The notes under the pieces: generated by a model
Databases searched by the model: none
What the model saw: the letters and a program-made list of their open reading frames with translations, nothing else
What the model was told of the DNA's origin: nothing
Assembly: GCA_910575585.1 (NCBI GenBank)
Contig: CAJTGF010000035.1
Location: 1-52,604 of the forward strand
DNA from: Clostridiaceae bacterium
Lineage (GTDB): Bacteria; Bacillota; Clostridia; Lachnospirales; Lachnospiraceae
Direction of reading: 5' to 3'
DNA: 52,604 bases
Made by a program: the position numbers and the translations under genes
In this document: in pieces, positions 51,459 to 52,604 of the stretch
How positions within the stretch are numbered: position 1 is the stretch's first letter
Layout: the number at the start of each line of letters is the position of its first letter

Positions 51459-51539
51459 ATGAGCGTGATGGAAGTTTTGACATTATTGCTTGTTATTTTT
51501 GCGGCTCTGTCTTACATAGACAATCATAAAAAGAAATAG
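51459..51539 (+). CDS. Type I toxin, small hydrophobic holin-like peptide
   Basis: This 26-residue peptide, MSVMEVLTLLLVIFAALSYI then DNHKKK, has one membrane helix and a Lys-rich tail, as in the Fst/TxpA-like putative holin-like toxins of Firmicutes. AGAGGGTGGTGCCC lies before the ATG, within a leader hairpin (GGTGCCCTC ... GAGGGTGGTGCC) that may hide the ribosome site. Two promoters and two terminators in the expected places support a real toxin locus. Expression would depolarise the membrane when the antitoxin RNA is lost, stabilising the element. Confidence 0.82.
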   Translation: MSVMEVLTLLLVIFAALSYIDNHKKK

Positions 51540-51630
51540 CATCCCAACCGTCCAAAGTTAGATGCTATTTCTTTTGTAATATCAATTTAACTGAGGGCAA
51601 TCGGAACTTCGTGTCCGATAAACCTTTCTG
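51524..51630 (-). ncRNA. Antisense antitoxin RNA of the type I locus
   Basis: On the minus strand TTGCAA (51659-51664) and TATAAT (51636-51641), spaced 17 bp, give a start near 51629. The RNA runs across the toxin 3' end. It contains a small stem (ATCGGA ... TCCGAT near 51600-51620) and ends at the stem AAAGAAATAGCATC / GATGCTATTTCTTT followed by a T-run (near 51528). The RNA is about 105 nt and overlaps the last toxin codons and the 3' UTR, as in TxpA/RatA-type systems. Confidence 0.75.
51532..51574. terminator. Shared hairpin at the toxin 3' end
   Basis: AGAAATAGCATC (51532-51543) and GATGCTATTTCT (51561-51572) form a 12-bp stem with T-runs for both strands, so it can end both the toxin mRNA and the antisense RNA. 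It overlaps the toxin stop codon. Confidence 0.8.
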
Positions 51631-51645
51631 ATTAGATTATACACT

Positions 51646-51676
51646 AGAGCCGCTTGTTTTGCAAGTGGCTCTTTTT
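51646..51676 (+). terminator. Second terminator downstream of the toxin
   Basis: AGAGCCGCTTG / CAAGTGGCTCT with loop TTTTG and a T5 run. It overlaps the -35 region of the antitoxin promoter on the other strand. Confidence 0.75.
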
Positions 51677-51855
51677 ACACTTATGTGTGTAATTGTTTCA
51701 ACAAGGTTGATTTAACACCAATCGTCATGTAGTATGCTTTCTTCTTCTAATTTGTTCATTATGTCTTATATAAGTCTATAGCATTTAATTTTGATATATG
51801 CTCTTGAAATTCTTTAAGAATGTTTGATCTATAAAACATGTTGAATCTCCTTTTA

Positions 51856-51896
51856 AAATTATACTGGGTACTATTGTCTAGCACCCAGTATAATTT
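51856..51896 (-). terminator. Terminator of the SH3b protein gene
   Basis: AAATTATACTGGGT (51856-51869) and ACCCAGTATAATTT (51883-51896) are perfect 14-bp arms around a 13-nt loop, just after the stop of the minus-strand gene. 51677-51855 shows no other feature. Confidence 0.8.
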
Positions 51897-51905
51897 GTTA
51901 CTTAA

Positions 51906-52463
51906 TTACTCAAAATATACATCTTCTCCAGTACCGGAGCCTTGACCACCAGCACCAAATTCAGGAAGGCCTGAGAATGCTCCACCTGGTTCACCCATTC
52001 CTACGCTGCCTGGGTCACCGCCACCAGAGGGTTGGCCTCCACCGGAACCGCCAGAGCCGCCGTTGCCACCGCCGGAGCCGCTAGAGGGTTGGCCTTCACC
52101 ACTAGGCTGTTGGGTGGAACTTCCGCCACCGGAACCACTGCTTCCACCACTGGATTGGGGTTGGGGCTTGGTTCGGGAGACTAACTTCGCACTTACCATT
52201 TGTATACTACCATCCTCGGTTTTGAGTACTAACCACTCTTTGTCTCCATCAGCTACTTTTCCATTACATACTATCTCTTGCGCATAGGTTAAACTTCCTA
52301 CTTTGTCATAGTCTGTTCCGGGGCCGCTACGCAGATTTGCATTAGTTGTAGCGTACATTGTAACTTCATCTATTGCAATTATTGTGTAACCTAAGTCTGG
52401 CTCTACTTCTTCACTTTGTATATTTTCCTCATTTATTGTATTTTCTTCACTTTCTACACCAGT
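51906..52463 (-). pseudogene. SH3b-domain protein with Gly/Ser-rich tail, 5' end missing
   Basis: The open frame spans 51906-52463. An ATG at 52358 is internal to conserved sequence: upstream codons still read SEEVEPDLGYTIIAIDEVTMYATTN, so the real start lay further upstream. The SH3b domain is MYATTNANLRSGPGTDYDKVGSL...WLVLKTEDG. About 85 residues of Gly/Ser/Pro/Gln-rich repeats (SGGSSGSGGG, GQPS) follow, ending DVYFE. It is probably an exported wall-binding protein whose signal and N-terminal region were removed by the insertion at about 52464. It might still be expressed from 52358 as a fragment. Confidence 0.7.
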
Positions 52464-52604
52464 TTACAACTTTTTGATTTTTGAAAAATAAAAATACAAA
52501 CTCAGTCTCTTTGCGGTATAATTTAAGCGACTAAACCAAAATCCACACGAAAAGAGATGAGTTTGTATCTACCGCTTATTATACCTTAAAGATTCCATTT
52601 TTAA
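52464..52604 (+). mobile_element. Probable mobile-element border interrupting the SH3b gene, continuing off the window
   Basis: The SH3b frame stops exactly here and unrelated AT-rich sequence begins. ATACAAACTCAGTCTCTTT (52494-52512) and its near-complement at 52550-52568 form an inverted repeat around a TATAAT (52518-52523), as in an IS promoter and end. An open frame (TKRDEFVSTAYYTLKIPFL) runs off the edge and may be a transposase start. The family is not identified. Confidence 0.4.

Overview
The window looks like chromosome from an anaerobic gut Firmicute, most likely a Lachnospiraceae member (Clostridium cluster XIVa). This rests on strong AGGAGG ribosome sites, a YesM/YesN-type sensor-regulator pair, a sigma-54 regulon of clostridial type, a Tn916-type integrase and the general codon style. 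The genus cannot be fixed from sequence alone. No rRNA, tRNA or CRISPR array was seen.

Region 1 (1-2.8 kb) holds debris and a sugar gene: a frameshifted ParA fragment with repeated GGACTAAATC motifs around its promoter, a subtilisin-like protease cut off just after its catalytic Asp, and an intact family-1 6-phospho-beta-glucosidase. Region 2 (3-12.5 kb) is a coherent sulfur/cysteine island: rpoN (sigma-54), a remnant of L-cysteine desulfidase, a sigma-54 activator, a CoA-disulfide reductase-rhodanese fusion, and an operon of PatB/MalY-type C-S lyase, cation symporter, RidA and a glutaredoxin-like protein. That operon is preceded by a perfect -24/-12 promoter with a degenerate tandem copy and a pair of candidate activator sites. 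The desulfidase and the activator abut head to head and the desulfidase has lost its start, suggesting a deletion through a former divergent promoter.

Region 3 (12.5-22.3 kb) is a carbohydrate-type ABC importer with a glycerophosphodiester phosphodiesterase, a divergent sensor kinase/AraC response regulator pair, a cytoplasmic FGly-type sulfatase and its own AraC regulator. Region 4 (22.4-30.1 kb) contains housekeeping and accessory genes: a UPF0158-Nudix fusion, YjbR, a methyltransferase, a 171-bp palindromic MITE-like element, then an operon of aspartate dehydrogenase, a degenerate 2-hydroxyacid dehydrogenase, acylphosphatase, an unknown protein and an atypical protein kinase. A complete 1756-bp insertion sequence with a 9-bp target duplication sits directly upstream of that operon.

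Region 5 (30.1-42.5 kb) is a defence island. It has a three-gene module (DUF262 protein, DUF3696 ATPase, unknown third protein) and a Wadjet system (JetA, JetB, JetC, JetD) preceded by a NERD-HRDC gene in the same operon. JetD is split from JetC by the wreck of an AlbA/Schlafen-type gene on the other strand and has its own promoter. Region 6 (42.6-45.2 kb) is an FtsX-type permease, its ATPase and a low-molecular-weight tyrosine phosphatase.

Region 7 (45.3 kb to the end) is one end of a Tn916-family integrative element: integrase, excisionase and an orphan adenine methylase with an extra N-terminal region (methylase and excisionase translationally coupled), several small unknown genes, a type I toxin-antitoxin locus with both promoters visible, and a Gly-rich SH3b protein interrupted at its 5' side by what may be another mobile element running off the window.
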